Assembly (NCBI GenBank): GCA_964017185.1
Contig: OZ024875.1
Span: 64,847,043-64,911,042, forward strand
Source: Rugalucina vietnamica
Taxonomy: Eukaryota > Mollusca > Bivalvia > Lucinida > Lucinidae
Reading direction: 5' to 3'
Length of the DNA stretch: 64,000 nt
Both the position numbers and the translations under genes were made by a program. A model generated the notes under the pieces. That model saw nothing but the letters and a program-made list of their open reading frames with translations. It was not told the DNA's origin and searched no databases. Below are positions 1-10,929 of the stretch, piece by piece. The stretch's first letter is position 1. The number at the start of each line of letters is the position of its first letter.

Positions 1-5
1 CAGAC

Positions 6-1478
6 ATGATTGGACCACGTCTTCTGAAATATGCTGCACATTATATAGCTGATGAAATCACATTTATTTGTAACCAGAGTATAGCCAAATCAGTATTTCC
101 AAGCAAATGGAAAGAAGCAAAGGTAACCCCACTGTTTAAAAGCGGCCCTCATGAAGAAGTTAACAATTACCGACCTATATCGATCTTACCTGTACTATCA
201 AAAGTACTTGAAAAACATGTACATGAAAGTCTCTATGATTATTTAAAATCTTTTGGTTTATTACATAAAACACAGTCAGGTTTTCGAGCACAACATTCAT
301 GTGAAACTGCTCTAGTTAATATGGTAGACTCATGGCTTAATGCAATGGACAATGGTAAAATGATTGGTGTTGTGCTAGTTGATTTTAAGAAAGCTTTTGA
401 TCTAGTGGATCACCAAATTCTTCTAAATAAATTAGAAATATATGGCATAAAAGATGATGCATTATCTTGGTTCAGTACATATCTTACAAGCAGAAAGCAA
501 CAGGTGTCAATCAATAACTGTAAATCTGATTTTAAACAGATTTCTTACGGTATTCCTCAAGGGTCTATATTAGGGCCACTTTTATTTTTACTTTTTATTA
601 ATGATCTGCCTCTGCACACTAACTCTGTTTTTACCGATCTCTACGCAGATGACACAACTTTATATGACATTCAAGATTCCATGGAACAGATTGAAAACAA
701 CCTTCAGACTGCCTTAAACAGTCTAGAAATCTGGTGTAAAAACAATGGAATGATCCTCAACTCTGCTAAGACCAAAGTCATGTTTGTTACAACAAACCAG
801 AAACGTCTAAGACTCCATAGACAAAATCTTGACCTTAACTTTCAAAATGAGTCTCTAGGTATGATTTCAAATGATAAAATTTTAGGTGTATTTGTAGATA
901 ATAACCTGACCTGGACTTATCACATCAAACACCTTACCAAAAAAATGACATCAAGTATTTGGCTATTATCAAAAATTAAAAAGTTTCTGTCACAGGATCA
1001 TAGAATTCAGTTTTATAAATCATACATTCAGCCCCATCTTGATTTTTGTAATATTGTTTGGGGAAGTTCCTCAGAGTGTAATAAATTAAAGGTATTAAGA
1101 TTACAAAAACGGGTCTGCAAGGTGATCCTAGATTACCAAGTTGAGGACTCCAGGGAAGCAATGAGCTCTTTAAAAATTATGTCAATTTATGATAGACTGT
1201 ATCTACGAAAAGCTAAGTTCATGTTCAAAGTTTACAATAACCTGACACCTTCTTATATTACTGAAAATTTTACGATAAGAAGTAATGTGAACACAAGCAT
1301 TAATTTAAGATCCTCTTCTACTGGGTGCTTTATTCCATCCAAGCCTAGAACAGAAGGTTTCAAACATAGTTTAAGGTATTCTGGTTGTGTAGTCTGGAAT
1401 AGTTTACCAGCAGATGTAAAAAATGCCCAGACTGCAGAAACATTTCACAGTAGATGTTTAAAGTGGCTAATAAATTAA
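6..1478 (+). CDS. LINE reverse transcriptase, CR1/L2-like (5' part outside window)
   Basis: This is the C-terminal part of a non-LTR retrotransposon ORF2, the enzyme that nicks target DNA and reverse-transcribes the element RNA in place. The 490-codon frame is open and begins within the reverse transcriptase domain. Readable blocks are NNYRPISILPVLSK (residues 53-66), the first catalytic Asp in VDFKKAFD (from V125), GIPQGSILGPLLF (182-194), the catalytic box YADD (213-216) and GVFVDNN. A C-terminal part ending near WNSLPADVK is typical of the Jockey superfamily, which includes CR1 and L2. An endonuclease domain would lie upstream of the window edge. The first ATG is only the first Met in view, not a proven start. 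The 3' UTR follows and carries an inserted DNA element. The intact frame suggests a fairly young copy. Family is certain as a LINE; the exact clade is not settled. Confidence 0.9.
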   Translation: MIGPRLLKYAAHYIADEITFICNQSIAKSVFPSKWKEAKVTPLFKSGPHEEVNNYRPISILPVLSKVLEKHVHESLYDYLKSFGLLHKTQSGFRAQHSCETALVNMVDSWLNAMDNGKMIGVVLVDFKKAFDLVDHQILLNKLEIYGIKDDALSWFSTYLTSRKQQVSINNCKSDFKQISYGIPQGSILGPLLFLLFINDLPLHTNSVFTDLYADDTTLYDIQDSMEQIENNLQTALNSLEIWCKNNGMILNSAKTKVMFVTTNQKRLRLHRQNLDLNFQNESLGMISNDKILGVFVDNNLTWTYHIKHLTKKMTSSIWLLSKIKKFLSQDHRIQFYKSYIQPHLDFCNIVWGSSSECNKLKVLRLQKRVCKVILDYQVEDSREAMSSLKIMSIYDRLYLRKAKFMFKVYNNLTPSYITENFTIRSNVNTSINLRSSSTGCFIPSKPRTEGFKHSLRYSGCVVWNSLPADVKNAQTAETFHSRCLKWLIN

Positions 1479-1689
1479 TTCAAGAGACCAAGTAGCTTAA
1501 CTTTTTGAACATATTTAAATTAGATTATTTTGTCATTTTTGTTGTGTGTGTATTTTAATAATTGTTTTATATAATTATGTCTTTTTTTCAATGCATAAAC
1601 TCTTCATTGTTTTTAATACCTAACAGATATGCATATGCTTTCATTGAAAGTACCTGTCTGCTCAATATATTGTATTTCATGTAAGTTAG

Positions 1690-2679
1690 TACAGTTGACT
1701 CGACAATGGAGAATCATCGACAATGGCGAATCACTCGTAAAGATATTGCAGAATTTCTTGAATCTGAGACAAAATATTATTTATTATATATCACAGTCAT
1801 TTACTTTCATCTATGCCTTGATGTTTGGTAAAGGAATGGAGTCAAAATTCCATCGGACAATAAAATTAGGGTTGCTGAAACGCTTGACCCCTTAACTAAG
1901 ATGCCTAGTTTATTGTTCCGCAAAAAGTGACGTTCAGATAAAATGTGTTTCTTACCTTGTTTCTAAGCATTTTATCGTAACCATTTTTGCGTTACTTTAA
2001 TGCCTACTATCCCTAGTTATACATTATGCATGTTTTTGATAAAAGTTTTGACATTGAATGTAGATATAAGCGTGGAAATATGTACATGTAAATTCGACAA
2101 TAGCGAATCATACTTTGTGTGGTAAAAAGAATGTGCACAAAGTACTGATAATCTACCTTTGGAAGGTTCGCCCAGGAACAATTTGGTTTGGTCAATGGCG
2201 TAACTAATATTGGTGCAAGTCGTGGTTTAACCCTCTTGACTTTAGGCTTACATTGTTTCATTAAAGCAATAAGACATGCTTAAATCGGTATAATTGGCCT
2301 TTCCGATGGGGCATTTGCTGTTGACAGTAAACGTAAAGCACCAAAGCAAATTTACACAATATTATCGAACACCATTTAGTTTCGCATGATGATGGCACCA
2401 TTTGTGTGCAAAAATAACCTTCTAAAATGGTTTCCTTTGGGCTATAGACTATTTGATTCGCCATTGTCGAGTTTGGTTCGCCATTGTCTAATGCGGGAGG
2501 TATCATATCAACAGAGTTATCTCCCATTAGAAAATTAATTGAACTAAAATTATTATTTTCCTGTACAGCTGAGATATGTTAGATGTTATTAGTACCAAAT
2601 AAAATAACATTCACATGGTCGTATTTAAAATAATAGCGTTTGACCTCTTAGTGGTTCGCCATTGTCGAGTCAACTGTAG
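1690..2679. mobile_element. Non-autonomous pogo/Tigger-like DNA element in the LINE 3' UTR
   Basis: Terminal inverted repeats CAGTTGACTCGACAATGG (from 1692) and CCATTGTCGAGTCAACTG (to 2676) are flanked by TA on both sides (1690-1691, 2677-2678), as in Tc1/mariner-pogo insertions. The CAGTTGAC start resembles Tigger/pogo ends. The 16-bp motif TCGACAATGGCGAATC or its complement is repeated inside each end (1718-1733, near 2093-2110, 2456-2492, 2652-2670), suggesting arrayed transposase-binding sites. No transposase frame is visible, so it would depend on a partner elsewhere. Subfamily assignment is inference. Confidence 0.7.
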
Positions 2680-2708
2680 TATACTCTGTATGATCATGAC
2701 ACTTGTTC

Positions 2709-2733
2709 TTTTTTTTTTTTTTTTTTTTTTTTT
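2709..2733. repeat. Poly-T run
   Basis: About 25 consecutive T within the LINE 3' UTR. It may be a microsatellite or the poly-A tail of a reverse-oriented retroposon, but no retroposon body is visible next to it. Confidence 0.9.
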
Positions 2734-3527
2734 GTCATTGGTAATACAACTAGATACTTGTCAAAGGTACTTGGTATAAAGAAGTCTTTCATGCTCAGTC
2801 TGTTTCATCATCTCTTGCATTTCGTTTCGGTAAGATATTATAACAGAAATAACTGATGTATGATATACTAATTGTCATTATTAGAATGCTTAATATAGCA
2901 TTGTATGTGACTGATAGACTGATGTGCCTCTGTCAATAGCAAGGCTGTAATGCTAGGCTGTATACTGTATTTACTGTTTATATTTTGTTATTTTCTGTCT
3001 GTCTATGATATGTATTTTGTATTGTAATTGTTGTTTGTTCTTTGTATATATTGATCAATTTTCTGTTTATATGTTGATAATGAGGGCCTCATGGAAGATT
3101 AGCTATTGCATGTATTCTCATTTGTATATGTATATGCTAAATGTAGTTACCCTCTTTAAATAAAGTCTTACTTACTACTTACTTACTACTTACTTACATA
3201 ACATTTTAGATCATATGGAGTGCAAACAGCCACACTATTTCTTCGTCATTCTTGGTTAGGATTCTTGGGGCATTTTAACAGTAATTACTTGTGAAGGGAT
3301 GAAAAAAGGTAACTGTATAACTGCTAATGTTATGCCCGACCATTACATGATTCCCCTCTGCTGCCAAAGTCTACATGAACACCTTGAAGCAGCCTCTTCT
3401 TGTTTTGCAAATACAGAAAACTTAAATGAACAGGTTTTAATCCAGAAATGATAAATTTACCTACAAAAATACTCCTGGCGATAAAACCCATGCGAACGCA
3501 ATTTAAATTTACTCTCAGGTTGATTTG

Positions 3528-3565
3528 CACACCGGAGTATATTTACACACCGGAGTATATTTACA
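3528..3565. repeat. Two-copy 19-bp tandem repeat
   Basis: ACACCGGAGTATATTTAC occurs twice in direct succession in the spacer between the two LINEs. The rest of 3200-3670 shows nothing recognisable. Confidence 0.7.
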
Positions 3566-3671
3566 CAAGTGTATTTTTTGCGCATGCGAATTGGACTTTA
3601 GTTTGTTATATTGAGCATGCATAAACTAATTGCATGCCAGGTGATTAGGGAATATGATATTTTGCCCATGA

Positions 3672-5990
3672 TTAAAAGCTTATTGGTGTTCAGAGGACCC
3701 CGAAGAAAACTGGACAGTTTTCCATAAAACAGTTCTTTCTTCAGCTGCAAGCACCTTAGGCCATCCATCTCGCAAACATCAAGACTGGTTTGATGAGAAT
3801 GATGACGAAATTCAGAGGCTTCTTGAAGAAAAGCACCGATTGCACAAGGCACATCAAGATGATACTAGCTCAGTATCAAAGAAAGCAGCCTACAGCAACA
3901 TTTGTAAGACAGTCCAGACCAAGCTTAGGGACATGCAAGATTCCTGGCTGAGGAAGAAAACAGAAGAAATTCAGTCTTTTGCGGATAGAAAGGACATGAA
4001 GAAATTTCATGATGCACTGAAAACCATTTATGGTCCAAAGAGTTCTGGAGCCACCACATTGCTCAGTGCAGATGGTAACACTCTTCTCACAGATAAAGAA
4101 GCTATCTTGGAAAGGTGGGCAGAACACTTCAATAGTGTGCTTAATCGACCATCAAGCATCAATGAGGATGCAATCGACAGACTTCCACAGATAGAGTGCA
4201 ATGTTCTGTTAGATGAATTTCCTACCGTTACGGAAACAAGAAAAGCAGTTCAACAACTATCATCTGGCAAAGCCCCAGGTGCAGATGCAATTCCTGCCGA
4301 AGTTTACAAGGCTGGGGGGCTACCCATGGCAGAGAAACTGACAGAGTTGTTTCACTGTATGTGGAGAAAGGAGGCTATCCCACAAGAATTTAAGGATGCA
4401 TCCATAATCCACCTATACAAGCGGAAAGGAAATCCTCAAGTCTGTGACAATCACAGAGGCATCTCCCTCCTATCAATTGCTGGGAAGATACTTGCAAAAA
4501 TTCTGTTGAATCGTCTGAATGTTCATCTTGATCAGACGGGACTTATCCCAGAAAGTCAATGTGGATTCAGAAAAGACAGAGGGACAATAGACATGATCTT
4601 CACAGCAAGACAGCTTCAGGAGAAATGCCAAGAACAGAATGTAGATCTATACATGACGTTTGTTGACCTCACCAAAGCTTTTGACACTGTTAGTCGTGAT
4701 GGACTCTGGAAAATCATGGCCAAGTTTGGCTGTCCACCCAGATTCATAGCAATGGTGCGGCAGTTTCATGATGGCATGCAGGCACGTGTGCAAAATGATG
4801 GAGAGTTCTCTGAACCATTTGAAGTAACAAATGGGGTCAAACAAGGCTGTGTTCTGGCACCAACACTGTTCAGCATGATGTTTTCTGCCATGCTTATGGA
4901 TGCTTTTCAGGACAGTGACACTGGTTTTCCAATCAGGTACCGTTTTGATGGCAACATATTCAACCTCAGAAGGTTGCAAGCCAAAACTAAGGTCCAGACT
5001 GATGTGCTAGATGAGCTCCTCTATGCAGATGATATGGATAAGAATGCCAGCACAGAGGCAAAAATGCAAAGAGCCATGGATCAAGTCTCACAGTCATGTG
5101 ATAACTATGATCTCACAATCAGCACAAAAAAGACAGAGGTTGTACACCAACCAGCGCCCGGAAAGCCATATAATGAACCAACCATCACTGTGAATGGGCA
5201 AAAACTGAAAGTTGTTGACAAGTTCACCTACCTGGGAAGCACTCTCTCCAGAGCAGTGCATATTGAAAATGAGATCACTGCCAGAATTGCAAAGGCTAGT
5301 GTGGCATTCGGACGACTCCGTGCAAATGTCTGGGAGCGAAATGGAATCAAGCTTGACACCAAGCTGAAAGTCTACAAGGCTGTGGTACTGCCAATCCTCT
5401 TGTATGCATGTGAGACCTGGACAGTATACCAACGCCATGCAAAAAGACTTAACCATTTCCACTTAAGCTGTTTGAGAAAGTTGTTAAAAATCAAGTGGCA
5501 GGACAAGATTCCAGACACAGAGGTCCTGACGAAAGCAGGGATGCAAAGCATGCATACAGTCTTAAAGCTAGCACAGCTAAGATGGACTGGCCATGTTATA
5601 AGAATGCCTGATGCGCGACTTCCAAAGAAAGTTTTCTATGGAGAACTACAGGAGGGAAAGCGCTCTCAAGGTGGCCAGAAGAAACGCTACAAAGACACCC
5701 TCAAAGCCTCTCTGAAGGATTTCGAAATACCAATGGGGTCCTGGGAACAGACTGCACAGGAGCGATCAAAGTGGCGAGGTCTCATCAACAAAGGAGCAGC
5801 TCTTTATGAAAAGAAGAGAATCTGTGAAGCTGAAAGAAAGCGAAGAGAGCGCAAAGCCAAAACAAATGTGCCACCATCAGACTCTACGACATTGACTTGC
5901 TCTACTTGCAACCGACAGTTTAGAGCCAGAATTGGCCTAGTCAGCCATCAAAGAACTCACCAACACACATCAGCACTATTCAAGAAATAA
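3672..5990 (+). CDS. Second LINE reverse transcriptase with C-terminal C2H2 finger, 5'-truncated
   Basis: The frame is open from just after a TGA at 3669 to the stop at 5988-5990. No ATG start fits; the coding-like part begins about 3685, so this is a 5'-truncated retrotransposon copy lacking its endonuclease domain. Counting residue 1 at 3840, the reverse transcriptase shows SSGKAPGADAIPAEVYKAGG, the first catalytic Asp in VDLTKAFDTV (D276), GVKQGCVLAPTLFSMMFSAM and YADDM with the catalytic pair at 397-398. The C-terminal part carries YLGS and ILLYACETW blocks, then a basic stretch and a canonical zinc finger C687-x2-C690-x12-H703-x3-H707. This domain set differs from the first LINE and suits an RTE-like or I-like lineage; the clade is not settled. 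No frameshift or stop interrupts it, so insertion was probably recent. A short 3' UTR follows. Confidence 0.9.
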   Translation, partial: LKAYWCSEDPEENWTVFHKTVLSSAASTLGHPSRKHQDWFDENDDEIQRLLEEKHRLHKAHQDDTSSVSKKAAYSNICKTVQTKLRDMQDSWLRKKTEEIQSFADRKDMKKFHDALKTIYGPKSSGATTLLSADGNTLLTDKEAILERWAEHFNSVLNRPSSINEDAIDRLPQIECNVLLDEFPTVTETRKAVQQLSSGKAPGADAIPAEVYKAGGLPMAEKLTELFHCMWRKEAIPQEFKDASIIHLYKRKGNPQVCDNHRGISLLSIAGKILAKILLNRLNVHLDQTGLIPESQCGFRKDRGTIDMIFTARQLQEKCQEQNVDLYMTFVDLTKAFDTVSRDGLWKIMAKFGCPPRFIAMVRQFHDGMQARVQNDGEFSEPFEVTNGVKQGCVLAPTLFSMMFSAMLMDAFQDSDTGFPIRYRFDGNIFNLRRLQAKTKVQTDVLDELLYADDMDKNASTEAKMQRAMDQVSQSCDNYDLTISTKKTEVVHQPAPGKPYNEPTITVNGQKLKVVDKFTYLGSTLSRAVHIENEITARIAKASVAFGRLRANVWERNGIKLDTKLKVYKAVVLPILLYACETWTVYQRHAKRLNHFHLSCLRKLLKIKWQDKIPDTEVLTKAGMQSMHTVLKLAQLRWTGHVIRMPDARLPKKVFYGELQEGKRSQGGQKKRYKDTLKASLKDFEIPMGSWEQTAQERSKWRGLINKGAALYEKKRICEAERKRRERKAKTNVPPSDSTTLTCSTCNRQFRARIGLVSHQRTHQHTSALFKK

Positions 5991-6694
5991 TGATGGTCTT
6001 TCTCATTAGTGAGAGACGAACTATCATTGGTGTTAAGATTAATTCCAGAAAGAGAAATGATATTGCTGTGACAAACTTTCCCAGCTTCCTCTGTCTGGTG
6101 GTCCCAGCTGAAAACCAGGAGGGGGTCCAACAAAATTTTGCTATTTTATACTTTCTAAACTTATGTAAAGTGTGTATGTCTCTTCTAATATAATGTAATA
6201 AGATATTTAAAAATATCCGTAAACTAGACAGTAATTTATAATAGTTACATTAGCATTGTGAAATTTTCTTCATGATCACCATTTCTATGGAGCTTAATAG
6301 GAAGTCTTGATTGCTTATCTGCATTTCTCCTACCCATCTTATCCAGCAAATAGAAGAACTAATGCTCTATTTTGGTTGCCTCCCTTGACTTATATTCCAA
6401 TTCTCAATCTGATTGGTGACGCTTATTAGAAAGTGTTCCACAAAATAAGTACATGGTATGGCTATTGTTATTTTCTTATGATACGTAGCTGCTACATGGA
6501 AACATCTGTTGTGTTACTATAATGTAGTAACTACTTATATATATGTTTAAGTAAATACATATAGTCCCTATCTATTTTTCATGTGTATTGGATCATTTTG
6601 GATGTCCGATCTGATCGCAATTTTATGGATGCTGGTAGACACGGCCTAGATCATGGATGCCATATTAGTATAACTGCTCTGGGCACTACATCAG
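5991..6694. other. LINE 3' flank and unassigned spacer
   Basis: The first ~100 bases (TGATGGTCTTTCTC onward) look like a short LINE 3' UTR. Beyond that I see AT-rich sequence with no coding, repeat or RNA signal. Confidence 0.5.
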
Positions 6695-6842
6695 TATTCC
6701 TCAACATTTGCTTTGCGGTCAGACAGTACTCACAATAGAATTGTCAAGACAGTGTATTTGTGTACAATGTATTTGTATTGAATGTTTTGTAGATGCGCTA
6801 AAATGTATTTGGCAATCTGAATAAAGAATTGAATTGAATTGA
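6695..6842 (+). mobile_element. Retroposon 3' end with (GAATT)n tail
   Basis: A TGTATTTGTATTGAATG-rich stretch runs into CTGAATAAAGAATTGAATTG at 6818-6837, an AATAAA followed by a short tandem pentamer. This is the usual form of a LINE 3' terminus in this window (compare 3150-3197 and 58250-58303) but with a different tail unit. The source family is unknown. Confidence 0.5.
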
Positions 6843-8416
6843 CTTATATGGCCAGTCAGAGTCCTTCTTAGATTACATCCGTTCGGCCTAGGATGACGTT
6901 AAAAGCCTGTATACTACTACTACTCACCCGTGGAAATAAAACCCTTTACTTTTAATACACCGTCGATATCATAGTTAAACTATTGATCGACCTTAAATTT
7001 ACCTTGATATTTTATACGTGCTTATTTTTAGCTATTTGACTCCGCCCACAGGAGTGACAGCTAAGTATATTTTCGGATCGATGACAGTTTGCTTCTTACA
7101 TGTAAATTTTGTCGCATTCTTAGACTATGATAATTAATAATGCTCAAATCACCCCGGAACTCCTGTCTCAATATGACCGTACTGCTTAGGTGGGACGTAA
7201 AACATCAATCCAAGATACCAACAGAATCTTACTGAAGAGGGCAGAGATAGATCACTAGATGGCAAAACATTGAGTGCTTAAGTATAGGCCTATTCGTAAT
7301 CTGCCTCCGATCGACAGGTACGAATGACTTTATTTAACAATGGATATTGACCAGTGTATTTAGTGTCATCAAGTTTCAAATTGAATAAGATAAGATCTTC
7401 CTAGATAGTCTCAAACTGATTCAACAAAATAGCTCTGATATGATGTCAGTTTGGATTGATCATAATGGACATATGCATTTTATTCATTTGAACGCATCAA
7501 GGTCGGTGGATTAATTTGGAAATATTGTGCAATTTGTTTCGGAATCTAGTTTCAACTAGTCACATTGCCTTCAACGATTGGCATTGTCCGATTTGTAGAC
7601 TGCATTTAGCTTACCATGGACTCGATGCTGAAATGTGCGTGACGTCCGTGAATATTCATGTTATCTAAATTTTCCGACATAAACCATTCATGATTTTCAG
7701 ATATTACCAAGCAGTGTAGATCTATATGGATTGAATCAGATCCAAAATAATGTTTATTTGATCCGAGGTTTTATACAGGTAGTCCTCTACACAAGTATAT
7801 CGACAGACATACAATGAGTAAGTATAATTCAAGTGAGTCGGCTGTCGACATAACGAGACATGAAACCCATATCGGTATACTCGCACGACAGTAACCTTTT
7901 GCGGATTACAAATGACTCGGTCTACAGCACACTTGCTCCCATTGTATCTGTACCGACCTGGTGCTAAACCTGGCTTAGTTGTCTCTTCTTTGTCGTATTA
8001 ACAATGAATTTGTCATGAATATGTGTCAAGATGATGCGATTGTAACGTCTGACCATCTGCTTTTGCACACAAATAGCTTATCAGCACCTGTTTCAGACTA
8101 TCCCATATTGCGTGTTAAGACGAAGTTGCATAGACCCATGCTATTAAAGCTTTCACGTGTGGCTACTTTATATCGTGGAATTTCGCCATAAAAAGCGCAC
8201 GGCAGCCATAGAAAACGAAGACATACTTTCAAACTTCTTTGACACTGTCTTGTCACCAGCACGATGTGCATACGACTGTCATGTGTTCACATGTATTGAG
8301 CAAGTTTGATTGTTTCAAAAATCGTAGTTAAGTTCCTGATGCTATTATTCCGCATGATCAGGCGTTTTGTATATGTATATCAAAGTTTGCGTAAAAGAAA
8401 CACTAACTCAAATAAA

Positions 8417-8693
8417 CATTACGAAACATGCCCATGCAATATATAGAGACTTTTTCAAAAGCAAAAATTGAAAATTTCATTGGAAAAATTTTGATATTTT
8501 TCTTATTTTTGCTCAAAACATAGATTGTGGGTACACGTTAGAACCGCATCGACGAGGCGGTTCTAACGAGTACCCACAATCTATGTTTTGGAGCAAAAAT
8601 AAGAAAAATAGGTATATCCCTGCAAACCCCAGTTTTTCTATATAAAAGTAGGGTTAATGGGGGTATACATTTCACGGACATGTTTTCCTGATG
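8417..8693 (-). mobile_element. Family A palindromic MITE (full length)
   Basis: Family A is about 280 bp with ends CATCAGGAAAACATGTCC, an arm holding TACCCCAGTTTT and a central near-perfect palindrome built on GTTAGAACCGCCTCGGCGAG flanked by ACCCACAATCTATGTTTT on both sides. This copy has centre CGCATCGACGAGGCGG and ends CATTACG/CCTGATG. No consistent target duplication could be fixed across copies. It has no coding capacity. Confidence 0.85.
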
Positions 8694-9666
8694 AAAGACT
8701 AACAGTGAAAGCGATTTGAAACTGAACTTTTACTCTATATACATCTGAATGCTCCTCCTATGCCAAACCTTTGTCCTTCAAATGTCAGTCTGACATCGGA
8801 AGTAGGCAACAAAATCGGAATTTCACCATCAACATTGTATCATGACTTCTAAATACATAATTTGTTTATACCCCACGCAGGCTGTGTCCAGTTGATTTTA
8901 TCATTTAATGATTATTTGCTTTAGTTTTGCTGATCTTTTGATACATGTTAAAGGTGTTGTAATGTCGGGTTGTTCACGTCGGATTTCAAATATCAGTTTG
9001 TATATCATATTATTGAGAGGTAATGATCAGGAAACAGCGAAATCAGAATAAATCCCCCTCTAACAACCCGAGATGGGAAAAACTAAACTCACAATCAGGT
9101 GCTATACAAAGACAAGAATGCCGCGGAGGTCAGCATACGACCTTTACACATAGGTACTCCGTTATCCCTAAAAGTCATGCTTTGTGTTTCAGACATTGTA
9201 GGTATACATAAGAACCGCCTCGCTGAGAACGGCCACGTTTTCCTGGTGCTTTTGTATGTGCTTAGTTAAACAAAGCACCTTTGCGGACAAAATAAATGCG
9301 ATTTAGGAAACAAGGCGTGTCAACGGTCGCATTTGGGTCTGTGTTTCCTTTTAATACCAGGGCCCAGAATTACAATGCTTCCTTAAAGTGAAGGCCCACC
9401 TTAGTTAAGGTGACAAATTTTGACTTGATATTTTACCGTTAAAGATTTAATGCTGTTACATGAATATATAAATGTGATTAATTTTACATATTATTACGAT
9501 TGGAATGATATCGGTGTCCGTCATTCTAAAATAGCGACTTGCCGCACCAGTCTTCTTCCTGCATCTGCTGTGTTGGTCCATGAACATTGTGGCTAGAATA
9601 ATTGATTGACCTGGTTGATTACCCCGCCTGATCATGGTTTATGGGACCCAATGTTTTCATCTTTTA

Positions 9667-9816
9667 AAAGCCTCTGTGGCGCAGTGTTTAAGTCACTTGC
9701 CATGTAATCCAGGGTTCGGAGGTTCGATCCCGGGCTTCTCCAACTATAAAACGACGTCCCGTCTCCTTATGACTATAGCTGTTGGTGGGAAGTTAAACTC
9801 GAAATCAAATCAAAAA
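9667..9816 (+). mobile_element. tRNA-derived SINE
   Basis: The 5' part has a tRNA-like fold region with box A-like TGGCGCAGTGTTTAAG (from 9677) and box B GGTTCGATCCC (9721-9731). The body ends in ATAGCTGTTGGTGGGAAGTT, a tail shared with other SINE pieces here. These are RNA polymerase III internal promoter boxes; it is a retroposon rather than a working tRNA gene because no 3' acceptor arm closes. Confidence 0.8.
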
Positions 9817-10134
9817 GTGATCTTATTTTCATCATGGTTATATGACAATTTATAAACAGGGTTTCGTAACGAACCTTACGGAAGCCTATTGACATATTCA
9901 ATCTGTTCCCGTGACAATGACATGAATTGCAATGTTGACATATTTATTTCAAGGTTGCGAGAAATACTCTGTTGTATATTCATTCAGGAAACTACGCGTC
10001 TAAAAATATCTTACCAGTGTCAAATATTTACTATAATCCGATAGCTAAAAATAAACACTGATCGATTCGACCTAGGTTGATGCATCGTAAATACGAAAGT
10101 AAAGGGATTTATTTCCACGGGTGTACTACTACTT

Positions 10135-10291
10135 GAGCCATGCCATGAGAAAAACGGATTTTGCCTATGGGAAAACAAAAGCGTAGATAAGCTTCACGGT
10201 AACTGAAAAGCCTTTTTCAGAGACTGTACAGACCGGTTTGTGTCGGACCTGGTCGGAAACCCCGAAGACCAGTTTTCTTACGTCACGGCTC
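10135..10291 (+). mobile_element. Family D palindromic MITE, internally deleted
   Basis: Family D is about 235 bp. It starts GAGCCGCATCATGAGAAAACC and ends in the complement of similar sequence (GGTTTTCTCGCG...GGCTC). Its central palindrome is built on GCAGATCAGCTGTGCAG, flanked by AAAACAAAGG and CCTTTGTTTT. This copy lost most of the centre. ACTT flanks both ends (10131-10134, 10292-10295), a 4-bp target duplication. It sits immediately beside the 3.2 kb transposon. Confidence 0.8.
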
Positions 10292-10427
10292 ACTTGTCAG
10301 AAAACAGGGCAAATTTTTCAAGAAGTTTCAAGATTAGGTGCATCACAAAAACTGATAGAAATTTGGGGTTTGAATTTGTTCTCATCAACACAATTAAATC
10401 TGTGGGGGTGGACAGGGGGGTATCCAA

Positions 10428-10665
10428 TCCCCGCTTCCCTCCCCCTCTCCCCCCGCTTCCCTCCCCCTCTATCCCCGCTTCCCTCCCCCTCTCTCCTTGC
10501 TTCCCTCCCCCTCTCTCTCCCCTCTTCCCTCCCCCCTCTCTCCCCGCCTCCCTCCCCCTCTCTCCCCACTTCCCTTCCCCTCTCTCCCCACTTCCCTCCC
10601 CCTCTCCCCGGCTTCCCGCCCCCTCTCTCCCCGTACCCCCGCCTCCCCCTGTCCACCCCCCCAAA
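10428..10665. repeat. Polypyrimidine CT-rich satellite-like tract
   Basis: Degenerate tandem units of the form CTTCCCTCCCCCTCTCTCCC run for about 240 bp. Long reading frames here are artefacts of the absence of T/A-rich stops. Such tracts can adopt triplex structure; that is general knowledge, not shown here. Confidence 0.9.
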
Positions 10666-10929
10666 TCTCTGTAATAATATTTTAGTAGACACCAAGCATT
10701 CATCATACACATTTCTCCATGTTTAAACATATTTTTGGTATGTTTTAGTTGTTTTGTTTCTGTGGTGTGCCCAAATATTCCAAAAACATTACAATACTTC
10801 TCCCTTTCAACATCTGTGATCTCAGTTGAAGGAATAATTTTCTTCATCAGAAAATATATTTACCTATGCTTGTAAACAGGTAAATGAGCCACATCATGCG
10901 AAAACTTGCGAGGGACTTTTGACAAGGTA

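Larger units (their letters stand above)
1479..3197 (+). mobile_element. 3' UTR and tail of the first LINE
   Basis: Non-coding sequence after the reverse transcriptase stop ends in GAGGGCCTCATGGAAGATTA (about 3083-3102), then TACCCTCTTTAAATAAAG and a short (ACTT)n tail at 3168-3197. The same ending recurs at 57890-58303, which supports reading it as the LINE 3' end. The UTR is split by a pogo-like insertion at 1690-2679. AATAAA lies just before the tail. Confidence 0.75.
6925..10123. mobile_element. 3.2 kb DNA transposon with long terminal inverted repeats, no transposase seen
   Basis: The left end CACCCGTGGAAATAAAACCC and the right end, read in complement, match in 27 of the first 28 bases. 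Similarity resumes further in at GTGCTTATTTTTAGCTAT (7018-7035) against its complement near 10040-10060, so the inverted repeats exceed 100 bp. Both flanks carry TACTACTACT (6915-6924 and 10124-10133), a 10-bp target duplication compatible with Mutator-like elements. The flank is a TAC microsatellite, so the true length is uncertain. The interior holds family A copy 8417-8693 and a SINE at 9667-9816. No open frame long enough for a transposase was found, so it is non-autonomous or decayed. Confidence 0.65.

Noticed and set aside
9198-9251. Another family A copy (GAACCGCCTCGCTGAG, CACGTTTTCCTGGTG)
   Set aside because: Only two short words match and no arms remain; too little to call.
10290-10847. 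Long reading frames rich in Gly/Arg or Pro/Ser/Leu
   Set aside because: They are translations of the CT-rich tract in several frames at once; no domain or codon bias.
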